The position numbers were made by a program, and so were the translations under genes. A stretch of 64,000 nt of DNA from Archaeoglobaceae archaeon (GTDB lineage Archaea > Halobacteriota > Archaeoglobi > Archaeoglobales > Archaeoglobaceae). Each line of letters begins with the position of its first letter. Position 1 is the first letter of the stretch. The notes under the pieces were generated by a model. That model ran no database searches, was not told the origin of the DNA, and was given only the letters and a program-made list of their open reading frames with translations. Positions 16,587 to 24,674 of this stretch are shown here, piece by piece. The DNA lies in NCBI GenBank assembly GCA_026985525.1, contig JALSQI010000039.1, positions 1-64,000 of the forward strand, in the 5' to 3' direction.

Positions 16587-17888
16587 ATGGTTATGGAAAG
16601 CAAAGTGAAGAGAGCAGATTACAGAAGAACAAATGCTTTCGTTTGCCCGTTCTGTGGGGCTCTCTGCGACGATCTGATAGTAGAGACAGATGGAAAAGAG
16701 ATTAAAGTTGAAAACGCTTGTGTCTTAGGCACTTCGAAAATTTTAGCGAGATATCACAGCAGAGTTTTAAAACCAGAAATAAATGGAAAAGAAGTTTCTC
16801 TCGATGAAGCAATAAAAAAGGCTGCTAAAATTCTTGTAAATGCTAAAAAACCACTTTTTTACGGATTTTCTTCAACTACTTGCGAAGCTCAAGAGCTTGC
16901 AATTGAGCTGGCTGAGAAAGTTGGTGGAGTTATAGACTGTACATCATCTGTATGCCACGGACCTACTATATTAGCCGTCCACGAAGTTGGAGTTCCCAGT
17001 TTTACACTTGGAGAAGTGAAGAACAGAGCAGATCTCGTTGTATTTTGGGGTTGCAATCCGATGCACGCTCATCCAAGACATATGTCAAGGTATTCCGTCT
17101 TTCCAAGCGGCAGGTTTTCTCAAAGCAGAATAGCGAGGAAAGTCGTCGTTATAGATGTCAGACCAACTGAAAGTTCCAAGCTCGCAGACCTCTTTATTAG
17201 AGTTGAACCGGGTAAGGACTACGAAGTTCTCAACGCTCTCAGAACAATAATAAATACGGGAGAGTGTAGATTTAAAAAAGTTGGAGGAGTCGAGGTAGAA
17301 AAGCTGTTTGAATTAGCGGAAATGATGAAGAGCTGTAAGTTCGGGGTAATCTTTTTCGGCATGGGATTAACTCATTCAGCAGGAAATTACTGGAACATAA
17401 GCGAAGCAATTAGTTTAGTCAAAGACCTCTACCGCTTTACGAAGTTTGGTATAATGCCGATGAGAGGACACTTCAACGTAACGGGCTTTAACGAAGTTTG
17501 TGCATGGGAAACTGGATATCCCTTCGCTGTAGATTTTACAAAAGGTTATCCGTGGTACAATCCCGGAGAAACAGATGCGAACAGCATACTGTCGAGAGAA
17601 GATGCTGATGCGATGTTCGTTCTCGGGGGCGATCCAGCAGCACATTTTCCGAGAGCTACTGTCAATTACATGAAAAGAATACCTCTCATAGTTGTTGATC
17701 CGTTCAAGAGCCTAACAACTAAAATTGCAAATGTTGTTATACCGTCAGCAATAGCAGGAGTGGAAGTAGAAGGTTCAGCTTACAGAATGGATTCCGTCCC
17801 GCTTAGACTGAAAAAGATAATAAATCCACCAGAAGGAATATTAAGCGACGAGGAGATCCTGAAAAGGATTTTGGAGGAAATAGAGTGA
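16587..17888 (+). CDS. fwdB: Formylmethanofuran dehydrogenase subunit B
   Basis: FwdB is the molybdopterin (Mo or W) subunit of the enzyme that interconverts CO2 and formylmethanofuran. The N terminus has the [4Fe-4S] motif CPFCGALCDDL with a fourth cysteine in ENACVLG. The metal-ligand region CTSSVCHGP lies near residue 125 (cysteine, not selenocysteine). FWGCNPMHAHPRHMSRY and a C-terminal VIPSAIAGVEVEGSAYRMD complete the family pattern. Start at ATG 16587 or 16593. No fwdA, C or D is adjacent; the neighbours are the CdhB-like ferredoxin and a KEOPS subunit, which overlaps by 4 bases. Confidence 0.93.
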   Translation: MVMESKVKRADYRRTNAFVCPFCGALCDDLIVETDGKEIKVENACVLGTSKILARYHSRVLKPEINGKEVSLDEAIKKAAKILVNAKKPLFYGFSSTTCEAQELAIELAEKVGGVIDCTSSVCHGPTILAVHEVGVPSFTLGEVKNRADLVVFWGCNPMHAHPRHMSRYSVFPSGRFSQSRIARKVVVIDVRPTESSKLADLFIRVEPGKDYEVLNALRTIINTGECRFKKVGGVEVEKLFELAEMMKSCKFGVIFFGMGLTHSAGNYWNISEAISLVKDLYRFTKFGIMPMRGHFNVTGFNEVCAWETGYPFAVDFTKGYPWYNPGETDANSILSREDADAMFVLGGDPAAHFPRATVNYMKRIPLIVVDPFKSLTTKIANVVIPSAIAGVEVEGSAYRMDSVPLRLKKIINPPEGILSDEEILKRILEEIE

Positions 17889-18355
17889 AGTACGAAGTAA
17901 AACAGGGTATATTAAAAGTTGAAAACCTTCAGGAATTTTTATTTAAGTATGGAGATAAAGTTGTGTTTCTCAATGCAGATTACATAGTCGATGAAAACCA
18001 CGTTTACTTCGCTGTGAAAAAAGCTTTGAAAGCTTGGGAAAAAGATAGGAAGGTAGCCAAATCACTACCACTCGAAGTTATGCTTTACGCTGCTGCAACA
18101 AGACAGATAAGAGATGCCATAAAGCTTGGAGTGAAAGAAGGAATTAATAAAGTAGTCGGAGTATTTTTCAACAACGTTAAAGTTGATGATTTCGAAGAAA
18201 AAAAAGTATTAGTGGAAGTGTCAAAAAATAAAGAAAAATTAAAAAGAATAGTAGATTTTTTCGATATATCTGAAGATGAACTTAAAGTCGTAGGTGCTGA
18301 AAAGATACCTCTACTAATCAGAGAAAGGATAGTACTATTCGACATAGAAAAATAA
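17885..18355 (+). CDS. KEOPS complex subunit Cgi121
   Basis: Cgi121 binds tRNA for the KEOPS complex, which makes the t6A modification at position 37. The 156-residue protein has the conserved AAATRQIRDAIKLGVKEG segment near residue 75 and ends with RERIVLFDIE, both typical of the family. It overlaps fwdB by 4 bases, so it is translated from a metabolic operon to which it has no evident link. Kae1 and Bud32 are not in the window. Confidence 0.85.
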   Translation: MKYEVKQGILKVENLQEFLFKYGDKVVFLNADYIVDENHVYFAVKKALKAWEKDRKVAKSLPLEVMLYAAATRQIRDAIKLGVKEGINKVVGVFFNNVKVDDFEEKKVLVEVSKNKEKLKRIVDFFDISEDELKVVGAEKIPLLIRERIVLFDIEK

Positions 18356-18370
18356 AATTAATAAATAAAA

Positions 18371-19234
18371 TTACTCTTTTTCTTTTTCAGCCTTTTTCTT
18401 AATGTATTCGGAAAGTGGACATATTATCTCAATCGTACCAACCTCGCTTATTTCGAAAACCCACGTCCTTGAGTCGTGTCCGCAAAGCCTACACCCGTCA
18501 ATCCTTATCGTTCTCAAAACGCTTCCTATTGGCAAACCGTAAAGACTCACATCCCACCTGTTGTCTATGAGTTTCTTGTCCAAGATTATCGTTCCATCAA
18601 CTATGTGAGCAACAGCTAATCCACCAGCAGCCTCAGCAGTGTCGCTACCCTGAGAGCTTCTTTTTTGAGAAACAAACAATCCAGTCTGCTTCCATTTTTT
18701 TAAGAAGTTAAAAAACTGTCTCACTATCTGCCTCGCCATCATTTCTCTGTGTTCGTACAATCCAGTTATGCTGTCGATTATGACGTTCGTTATCTTTTTA
18801 TCTTTTATAGCGTAAGCCATTGTGTCCAACAAAGCTCTTGGATTTTCTCTCAATTCTTCGCTCTGAGATGCATCTATAACTACAACGTTTTCCTCAACTT
18901 TTGAAAAGTCTATACCCAACGCCATGCTCTTTTGCTTTAAAGCGGTGTAGAGAAAATTGGCTGGACTCTCAACAGTTACAAACAAAACTCTATAACCGTT
19001 TCCAGCCTGAGTTACTGCAAACTGCTCAGCTAAAACACTTTTGCCGCTATCTGGAACGCCTGTCAAATTCAACACTGATAAGTAAGGTATCCCTCCAAGA
19101 GGTTTTTTTACGAACTTTCCTTCTTCATCTACTTCTATCTTGTAAAACATTTCATCTAACTTCGTACCAGTTGGTATTCCGAACAACTTTGGTGCTTTGC
19201 TTTTCAATTCTCCAAGCTCAAAGTACTCCGCCAT
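18371..19234 (-). CDS. KaiC-like RecA-family ATPase
   Basis: This 287-residue RecA/KaiC-domain protein has Walker A TGVPDSGKSVLAEQ near residue 62 and Walker B VIIDSITGLYEH near 150. It also has a QKRSSQGSDTAEAAGGLAVAH segment like the L2 region of RecA homologues. Near the C terminus a CRLCGH pair and a later single cysteine may bind a metal. Archaeoglobi carry several such proteins of unknown role. It is convergent with the KEOPS gene and divergent from the cytochrome gene. Confidence 0.75.
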   Translation of the reverse strand: MAEYFELGELKSKAPKLFGIPTGTKLDEMFYKIEVDEEGKFVKKPLGGIPYLSVLNLTGVPDSGKSVLAEQFAVTQAGNGYRVLFVTVESPANFLYTALKQKSMALGIDFSKVEENVVVIDASQSEELRENPRALLDTMAYAIKDKKITNVIIDSITGLYEHREMMARQIVRQFFNFLKKWKQTGLFVSQKRSSQGSDTAEAAGGLAVAHIVDGTIILDKKLIDNRWDVSLYGLPIGSVLRTIRIDGCRLCGHDSRTWVFEISEVGTIEIICPLSEYIKKKAEKEKE

Positions 19235-19383
19235 ATTTTAATGATAATTTTTAGGAGTATTAAACTGTTGTCTCGATGATTTTACTTAGTAGTGGTACAG
19301 CTTACAAAATTCATCGCAAACAAAATTATCACAAAAACTCGAAAATAGTAAAAAATATATCGAAATTCAACAAATTAAAAATC

Positions 19384-20205
19384 ATGCAAAATTTTAAACC
19401 GGTGCTGCTTGCAGTAACTCTTGTAGCAATTGGAATACTCGTAATGCCCCAAACAGCTTCGCTTTTCGCCGGGCAGCACTGGTGGTATAACATAAGTGGG
19501 AATGGAAATCAGATTCCGTGCCAGAAATGCCACGCAGATGTTTACGAAGAAATGCGCTTGCAAGTAGGCCCCCATACTGGTGAGACTGGTTATGTTTTCC
19601 AGTGTCAGTTGTGTCATAGAACTGCTTTTTCCGGTTTTACGTATGCGACTGTTAACAACAGTGCGATAACGAGTTATTATCCGGGAAAGCAAGCTCACGC
19701 AGCATCAACAGTAAGGTGTTTGACTTGTCACGGAGCGTATGGCAATACCGCCCATGTCGGTTATTACTTAAAGCTTGGTCCAACCACTTGCTACACATGT
19801 CACGGAAATCCGATCGTAGCTACGTCGTCATACGTAATCGCCGGAGGTTTTGGTTTAACTTCATATCCGGGAGATACTGGAAGTATGGCTGCACACAAGA
19901 TGTTCGTATTAGAGGCGATAAACAACTCAACTTTGAGGGGAGCTAACGAGGCTTGCGTTGCTTGCCATACGCACGTTGCCGTTAAGATAATTTGGCACCA
20001 CAAGAGAAGTCTTGAGTTCGACGTTAACATAACGAATCCAGTTACTCTGAGCAATGGTGTGCACAACTGGACTATTAGCGATTGGAAAGTCAATGGAACT
20101 GCAACTGCTATAAGCTGGGGTAGTGCAAATGGTAACGGAAGTATAACTTACAACAGCAGTGCATGGCCTTGGGGCAGCAGCAAACTTAGCAACGTTTACA
20201 CATAA
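19384..20205 (+). CDS. Secreted pentaheme c-type cytochrome
   Basis: About 273 residues, with an N-terminal hydrophobic segment (PVLLAVTLVAIGILVMP) acting as signal peptide or membrane anchor. Five CXXCH haem sites follow: CQKCH, CQLCH, CLTCH, CYTCH and CVACH. Extra histidines (AHKMF, WHHKR) could be the distal ligands. Such proteins carry electrons across or outside the membrane, for instance to metals or to membrane oxidoreductases. I start at ATG 19384 because the upstream extension is low-complexity. No ribosome binding site is visible. The C terminus is Ser/Asn/Gly-rich without haem sites. The function is by class only. Confidence 0.85.
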   Translation: MQNFKPVLLAVTLVAIGILVMPQTASLFAGQHWWYNISGNGNQIPCQKCHADVYEEMRLQVGPHTGETGYVFQCQLCHRTAFSGFTYATVNNSAITSYYPGKQAHAASTVRCLTCHGAYGNTAHVGYYLKLGPTTCYTCHGNPIVATSSYVIAGGFGLTSYPGDTGSMAAHKMFVLEAINNSTLRGANEACVACHTHVAVKIIWHHKRSLEFDVNITNPVTLSNGVHNWTISDWKVNGTATAISWGSANGNGSITYNSSAWPWGSSKLSNVYT

Positions 20206-20247
20206 GTAATAATTTTGAAATAAAACAAAAATAAAAATTTTTTCGAG

Positions 20248-20475
20248 TTACCTTCTAAGCTCGTCTAACCTTCTCTTTATCTCTCTAAGTCTTTCCTCCA
20301 AGTAAGCCGCTTCGTCCTCAAGCATTCTTATTTCAGTTTCCTTATCCATACTGTAGTTAACGCCGTAGTTGTAGTAATACCACCAGCACCAGCCCCTACC
20401 TCTGCCAAACTTCCAGCCCGGTCTCTCCCATGGTGGTAAATGGCTCCAAGGACCAAACCCCGGATATCTCGGCAT
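20248..20475 (-). CDS. Small DUF5320-like protein with aromatic/Gly N terminus and C-terminal coiled coil
   Basis: About 75 residues. The first 40 are rich in Pro, Gly, Trp and Tyr (PGWKFGRGRGWCWWYYYNYG); the last 30 form a charged helix (LEERLREIKRRLDEL) that looks like a coiled coil. This is the layout of the DUF5320 proteins common in anaerobes, whose function is unknown. The start ATG 20475 follows GAGGAGGTGATG closely. A perfect 20-bp palindrome lies just upstream, so regulated expression is likely. Confidence 0.7.
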   Translation of the reverse strand: MPRYPGFGPWSHLPPWERPGWKFGRGRGWCWWYYYNYGVNYSMDKETEIRMLEDEAAYLEERLREIKRRLDELRR

Positions 20476-20494
20476 GAACATCACCTCCTCAACT

Positions 20495-20514
20495 TACTGA
20501 ATATATATTCAGTA
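20495..20514. promoter_or_regulatory. Perfect 20-bp palindrome overlapping the promoter of the DUF5320-like gene
   Basis: TACTGAATATATATTCAGTA is an uninterrupted perfect palindrome ending 20 bases before the start codon. Its AT core can act as the TATA box, so a dimeric repressor binding here would block the promoter. The neighbouring methyltransferase gene ends about 20 bases below this start and runs the same way into the gap, so only the small gene is controlled. The binding protein is unknown. Confidence 0.65.
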
Positions 20515-20537
20515 TAATAGTATTTAAATCTTTTGGT

Positions 20538-21077
20538 TTATTTCTTTGACTTTAAGAGAAATGCAAAGAGTTCTTCAAAAAATAGCTTCTTTCTCCCAAC
20601 AACTTCTACCTCGTAATTTGAGCAGTTTTCGAGAAAAGTACGTAAATCGGAGAGAGATGAGAGGATTATAACCGCTCTACCACCTTCAACTAACACTTCG
20701 TCAAGCCTATTAACGAATTTTAAAGCTACTTCTATTCCCCCTTTTCCTCCATCTATGGCTTTTTCAATCCAATCGCCTCTTTTTTCAACATCACTCAATT
20801 CCAAGTAAGGAGGGTTGAAAGCAACTAAGGTAAAAACTCTCTTTAAACCAGAAAATAGATCCGTTAAAATTACGTCTATTCCTTTCTTTTTAGCCTCTTT
20901 AACGGCGAGGGGAGAAATGTCGGTTGCAACGACTTTTTTACACCTACCAATTAATTTTTCAGCAACGAATCCACTTCCAGTCCCCACTTCAAGAAAAACA
21001 TCATCTCTTCTTATCTCTTTTTCCACTACTTCAAGCAAAAGCTCTGAATCTTCGGAGGGTGGATAGACGCCGTGCAA
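20538..21077 (-). CDS. HemK/Mtq2-type release-factor glutamine methyltransferase
   Basis: This is a 179-residue class I SAM methyltransferase. The start VYPPSEDSELLLE is typical of the archaeal/eukaryotic Mtq2 (HemK2) group, followed by EVGTGSGFVAE (motif I), TDISPLAV and the catalytic NPPY (AFNPPYLEL near residue 90). The group methylates the glutamine of GGQ in class I release factors. It is the last gene of the artA-psd-pssA-mptD cluster, 4 bases after mptD. Confidence 0.85.
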   Translation of the reverse strand: MHGVYPPSEDSELLLEVVEKEIRRDDVFLEVGTGSGFVAEKLIGRCKKVVATDISPLAVKEAKKKGIDVILTDLFSGLKRVFTLVAFNPPYLELSDVEKRGDWIEKAIDGGKGGIEVALKFVNRLDEVLVEGGRAVIILSSLSDLRTFLENCSNYEVEVVGRKKLFFEELFAFLLKSKK

Positions 21078-21081
21078 AACG

Positions 21082-21438
21082 CTATTCAGAAAGCACCACC
21101 TCTTTCAAGTACATAAGCGGGTAGTCCTCAATCCATTCAAGTTTTGCTCTCACTTTACAACGTAAGTTTTCTTCTTTTACAGAAACGAGGACTTCCACTC
21201 TAAGCATTTCTGGTAAAAGCGTAGCGTACCCGTAACCCGAAATGCTTTTTCTAAGGACATCCCTATCTATCTCGACTTTAACTTCTTCTACGTAAGGTTG
21301 AAGACTTACGCAACTCTCTATAGCCCTCTCTATAATTTCAACGTTTTCGAAGCTAATTGGTAATCCGATGAACTGGTGAAAAACAGCTCCAAGCTTTATT
21401 CCTGCCTCAAATCCGGCTTTAGCTATTAATTCCCGCAA
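21082..21438 (-). CDS. mptD: Archaeal dihydroneopterin aldolase MptD
   Basis: MptD cleaves 7,8-dihydroneopterin in the pterin branch of tetrahydromethanopterin synthesis. The core GFEAGIKLGAVFHQFIGLPIS, with the HQF motif, and CVSLQPYVEEVKVEID identify the family formerly called DUF381. TTG 21438 lies 5 bases after GGGGGTGG and gives about 118 residues, the usual size; longer versions overlap pssA by 55 bases. Presence of MptD agrees with a C1 pathway using methanopterin, as does fwdB. Confidence 0.82.
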   Translation of the reverse strand: MRELIAKAGFEAGIKLGAVFHQFIGLPISFENVEIIERAIESCVSLQPYVEEVKVEIDRDVLRKSISGYGYATLLPEMLRVEVLVSVKEENLRCKVRAKLEWIEDYPLMYLKEVVLSE

Positions 21439-22019
21439 TTTTTCCACCCCCAAAGAGGTGATAATGCGTAAATCAAACACAGGAATAGTAGCAACATCGC
21501 ACCAAATTTGTTAAAGGAAAACATTAGAGCTATACCGCAGAGAAGCAAAAGTTTTTCGTTCTTCACTTTAACGTACTCGATTTTGCTAACCATTATAGCA
21601 GAGAGAATTAGAGTTATAATTCCAATTAAAAAAACGGGCATTTTCAGCCTTATTAAACAAAAAATAATCAAAGCTGAGGCTGTAACGGGTAAACCAATGA
21701 AGTTTTCACTTTTGAGTACGTTAAAACGGGCTAATCTAAAAGCTGAGCAGATAACGTAAATTGCAGAAATTAAAAAACCCTCTTTCCACATTTTTGCAAG
21801 AAAAAACGATGGAAGTAAGCCGAAGGATACCAAGTCCGCCAAAGAATCAAGCTCTACTCCGAGTTCACTTCCCCCAGCATACCTTGCAATAAAACCGTCA
21901 ATTCCGTCAAAAAAAGCTGATAAAATTATAAAGTAAACGTTGAGCGTAACAATTCCCGCAAAACCCGAAAGCAAGTTCATCATAGAAAAGAGATCAGCGT
22001 AGCTAATCTTATACCTCAT
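21426..22019 (-). CDS. pssA: CDP-alcohol phosphatidyltransferase, archaetidylserine/phosphatidylserine synthase type
   Basis: This is an integral membrane enzyme that joins serine to a CDP-activated lipid. The CDP-alcohol motif FDGIDGFIARYAGGSELG followed by VELDSLADLVSFG (near residues 36-65) has all the aspartates. About six hydrophobic segments follow. The assignment to serine rather than inositol or glycerol rests on the adjacent decarboxylase. It overlaps psd by 4 bases (ATGA). Confidence 0.88.
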   Translation of the reverse strand: MRYKISYADLFSMMNLLSGFAGIVTLNVYFIILSAFFDGIDGFIARYAGGSELGVELDSLADLVSFGLLPSFFLAKMWKEGFLISAIYVICSAFRLARFNVLKSENFIGLPVTASALIIFCLIRLKMPVFLIGIITLILSAIMVSKIEYVKVKNEKLLLLCGIALMFSFNKFGAMLLLFLCLIYALSPLWGWKNCGN

Positions 22020-22594
22020 CTTTTCACCGCTACGCGCTTTCCAGCTTTAACTCTATCCCCTTTTTTAACAACGAAAGTATGATTAGGTGGTACTTCAAGT
22101 ACAACTCTCGAACCAAACCTAATCATACCTATTTTTTGCCCTTTTTCGACTAAGTCTCCAACTTTAACGTAACAAACTATTCTTCTGGCTAAAAAGCCTG
22201 CAATTTGTGTAACTTTAAAAATCCCATCTTCGTTTTCTATCCATATCTCGTTTTTTTCTGCTGTATTCACACTTTTACTCCTTAGGAAAGCGGGAGGAAA
22301 CTTTCCCCTTTTGTACTCGACTCTGATAACTTTTCCCGTAACGGGACTTCTATTTACGTGGCAGTCAAATATGTTCATGAATATTTCAATTCTCGTTTCG
22401 TTGACGTAATCGACTTTTCCATCAGCGGGAGAAATTACGCCTCCTTCAATTTTTCTCGGTGGATCTCTGAAAAATACGGCTGAAAGTGCGGTTAGGATTA
22501 AAGAAAACATAGAAGCGTAAAGGTTAAAAAATGAAAGTGTCAGAGAAGCTAAAAGTTCTGCGAGTACTATCTTCCTACAACTGGTTTCTATCAT
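22016..22594 (-). CDS. psd: Archaetidylserine/phosphatidylserine decarboxylase proenzyme
   Basis: The enzyme decarboxylates the serine headgroup to ethanolamine. This 192-residue short form has an N-terminal membrane segment, the VISPADGKVDYV motif, FMNIFDCHVNRSPV with the conserved His, and the self-cleavage site IRFGSRV near residue 160, where the GS bond yields the pyruvoyl group. It is directly downstream of the archaeosortase gene (ATGA overlap) and upstream of pssA. Confidence 0.9.
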   Translation of the reverse strand: MIETSCRKIVLAELLASLTLSFFNLYASMFSLILTALSAVFFRDPPRKIEGGVISPADGKVDYVNETRIEIFMNIFDCHVNRSPVTGKVIRVEYKRGKFPPAFLRSKSVNTAEKNEIWIENEDGIFKVTQIAGFLARRIVCYVKVGDLVEKGQKIGMIRFGSRVVLEVPPNHTFVVKKGDRVKAGKRVAVKR

Positions 22595-23358
22595 GGACTA
22601 CCACCACCAACCTTTTTTACTTCCTCAATAAGTGACCATATAAGCTCTTCGAGCTCTGGAAGGATTCTGAAAACAGCGTAAGCGATTGCAAAAAGTGCAA
22701 TTGTTGCCAAAACCTTCGAAATAACGTTGTGGGCTATGTAAAAACTGTTTTCTCCAAACCAAGATTCTGCGTAGCTAACCATCACGAACGCATCTCTCAA
22801 CAAGTTCAGAAAGTATATTACCGGTACTGAAACTAAGAAAGCCTTAATTTTTCTCTTAAATTCAGCTTTTATTCCAAGCGTTGCTCCGGCAAAAAGAGAG
22901 ATGCTTTGTATTCCCGTACAAGCCAAAATCAAAGTTACATGTTTTCCGTTCATGTATATCTTATTTCCTTCAGCGTACATTTTAAATCCGAATAAGTTTC
23001 CTATTAAAGTGCTCTGCTTTGCGACTGCGTAAATTAACATTTTTCCGAGAGGTGTAAACGCAAATAGAAAGTAAATTGCTATAGATAAAGCCGAAAAAGA
23101 GGTAGTTTCAATAAAAACGTTCAGTTTCGAAGTTCTGAGTATGGAAATTGCTATAAGAGTAAAGAGGAAAAAAGCAGCCACCATTATAGCCGTGTTGTAG
23201 TAATCGCATATGGATATGTAATGAGGAATGTCAAAAAGCCATGCAACGCCAAATAGAAACCAAGCAAAAGCGCCCAACTCTCTTTTACCTGAATAGATAA
23301 AGAGGAGCATGATTAGTAAGGATACGCAAGACAGTAGTGTGAAACTTACGCTTACCAT
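22591..23358 (-). CDS. artA: Archaeosortase A-like membrane transpeptidase
   Basis: Archaeosortase cuts C-terminal PGF-CTERM signals and helps attach the protein to a lipid. The 255-residue protein has about eight membrane helices. The catalytic cysteine is in ACTGIQS near residue 158, the conserved arginine in FLNLLRDAFVM, and a basic third position in YIAHNVISK. The ATG at 23358 follows GGAGGTGAAGC, a strong ribosome binding site. The operon with psd and pssA matches the known link between archaeosortase and ethanolamine lipids. I saw no PGF-CTERM protein in this window. Confidence 0.85.
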   Translation of the reverse strand: MVSVSFTLLSCVSLLIMLLFIYSGKRELGAFAWFLFGVAWLFDIPHYISICDYYNTAIMVAAFFLFTLIAISILRTSKLNVFIETTSFSALSIAIYFLFAFTPLGKMLIYAVAKQSTLIGNLFGFKMYAEGNKIYMNGKHVTLILACTGIQSISLFAGATLGIKAEFKRKIKAFLVSVPVIYFLNLLRDAFVMVSYAESWFGENSFYIAHNVISKVLATIALFAIAYAVFRILPELEELIWSLIEEVKKVGGGSP

Positions 23359-23418
23359 AGCTTCACCTCCTAAACCCGGAATCGTAAAATCCTTAATACT
23401 TTTTCGGAGACTTCCTGC

Positions 23419-24390
23419 ATGCAAACAGAAGAGAAACTTAAGCTTATCAAGAGAAATGCAGTAGAAATTGTTACTGAAGAAGAGCTAAGAGAGCTCGTGG
23501 AGAGAGAAAGTAAGCCGGTAGCTTACGTAGGTTACGAGCCAAGCGGGGAAATACACTTAGGCCATTTGATGACTGTGAACAAACTAATGGATTTGCAGAA
23601 TGCGGGATTTAAGGTTAAAGTTCTTTTAGCCGACGTTCACGCCTACTTAAACGAAAAAGGAGATTTCGAAGAAATAGAGAAAATCGCAAAATACAACAAA
23701 AAAGCTTTTATCGCATTGGGGTTGAGAGACGATGCCGAATTCATTCTCGGCAGCAGTTACCAATTAGAAAAAGATTACGTTCTCGATGTGCTAAAAATGG
23801 CGAGAATTACGACACTTAACAGAGCAAGAAGAAGTATGGACGAAGTTAGCAGGAGAAAAGAAGATCCAGTAGTTTCTCAGATGATTTACCCTCTTATGCA
23901 GGCAGTTGACATAGCTCACCTTAGAGTAAATCTCGCAGTTGGAGGTATAGACCAGAGAAAAATACACATGCTTGCAAGGGAGAATTTACCAAAACTTGGG
24001 TATTCATCTCCAGTGTGTTTGCACACACCAATTCTTCTGGGATTAGATGGAGAAAAAATGAGCTCTTCGAAGGGCAATTATATATCCGTAAGAGATAGCG
24101 AGGAAGAAGTTGAGAGAAAAATGAGAAAAGCCTACTGCCCAGCAAAGCAAGTGGAGAACAATCCAGTAATAGAAATAATGAAATACCACATATTTCCAAG
24201 GTTTGAAATAGTTGTAGTTGAAAGAGATGAGAGATTTGGAGGAGATGTAGAATACTCCAATTTTGAGGAACTTGCAAAAGATTTTGAAAGTGGAAAACTT
24301 CATCCAGCCGATTTAAAAGCTGCTGCTGCGAAGTATTTAAATAAACTGCTGGAAAAACCAAGAAAAAGGTTAAAGGAGGTGATTGATTGA
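23419..24390 (+). CDS. tyrS: Tyrosyl-tRNA synthetase
   Basis: This is a class I aminoacyl-tRNA synthetase. The 323-residue protein has the HIGH-type motif GEIHLGHLM (residues about 40-50), the tyrosine pocket segment [24 protein letters not shown] and the KMSSS loop [11 protein letters not shown]. The short length without an S4 domain is normal for archaeal TyrRS. It is divergent from artA and overlaps the aIF1A gene by 4 bases. Confidence 0.93.
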   Translation: MQTEEKLKLIKRNAVEIVTEEELRELVERESKPVAYVGYEPSGEIHLGHLMTVNKLMDLQNAGFKVKVLLADVHAYLNEKGDFEEIEKIAKYNKKAFIALGLRDDAEFILGSSYQLEKDYVLDVLKMARITTLNRARRSMDEVSRRKEDPVVSQMIYPLMQAVDIAHLRVNLAVGGIDQRKIHMLARENLPKLGYSSPVCLHTPILLGLDGEKMSSSKGNYISVRDSEEEVERKMRKAYCPAKQVENNPVIEIMKYHIFPRFEIVVVERDERFGGDVEYSNFEELAKDFESGKLHPADLKAAAAKYLNKLLEKPRKRLKEVID

Positions 24391-24674
24391 GTGAAGAAGT
24401 TATAAGAGTGAGATTACCTAAGAAAGAAAAAAACGAGATGTTTGGAATAGTCGAATCTATGATGGGTGCTGGACACATAAAAGTCAGGTGTGAAGACGGT
24501 AAAGAGAGGCTCGCGAGAATTCCGGGAAAGATGAGAAAGAAAATATGGATAAGAGAGGGGGATGTAGTTATAGTCGTTCCTTGGCCTTTTCAAGACGATA
24601 GAGCTGACGTCGTTTGGAGATATACTAATCCACAAGTAGAGTGGCTCGAAAGAAAAGGTTATCTAAGGTTTTAA
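24387..24674 (+). CDS. Translation initiation factor aIF1A
   Basis: aIF1A binds the A site of the small ribosomal subunit during initiation. This 95-residue OB-fold protein has [21 protein letters not shown] and [19 protein letters not shown], the standard eIF1A core. The start is TTG 24387 with a very strong ribosome binding site, AAAGGAGGTGAT, inside the end of tyrS. It is convergent with the next gene, overlapping by 12 bases. Confidence 0.95.
   Translation: MSEEVIRVRLPKKEKNEMFGIVESMMGAGHIKVRCEDGKERLARIPGKMRKKIWIREGDVVIVVPWPFQDDRADVVWRYTNPQVEWLERKGYLRF

Noticed and set aside
16900-16990. Selenocysteine codon in fwdB
   Set aside because: The metal-ligand position is an ordinary TGT/TGC cysteine codon; no in-frame TGA.
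23921-24478. 185-codon open frame opposite tyrS
   Set aside because: Leu/Phe/Ser-rich shadow of a well-identified gene.
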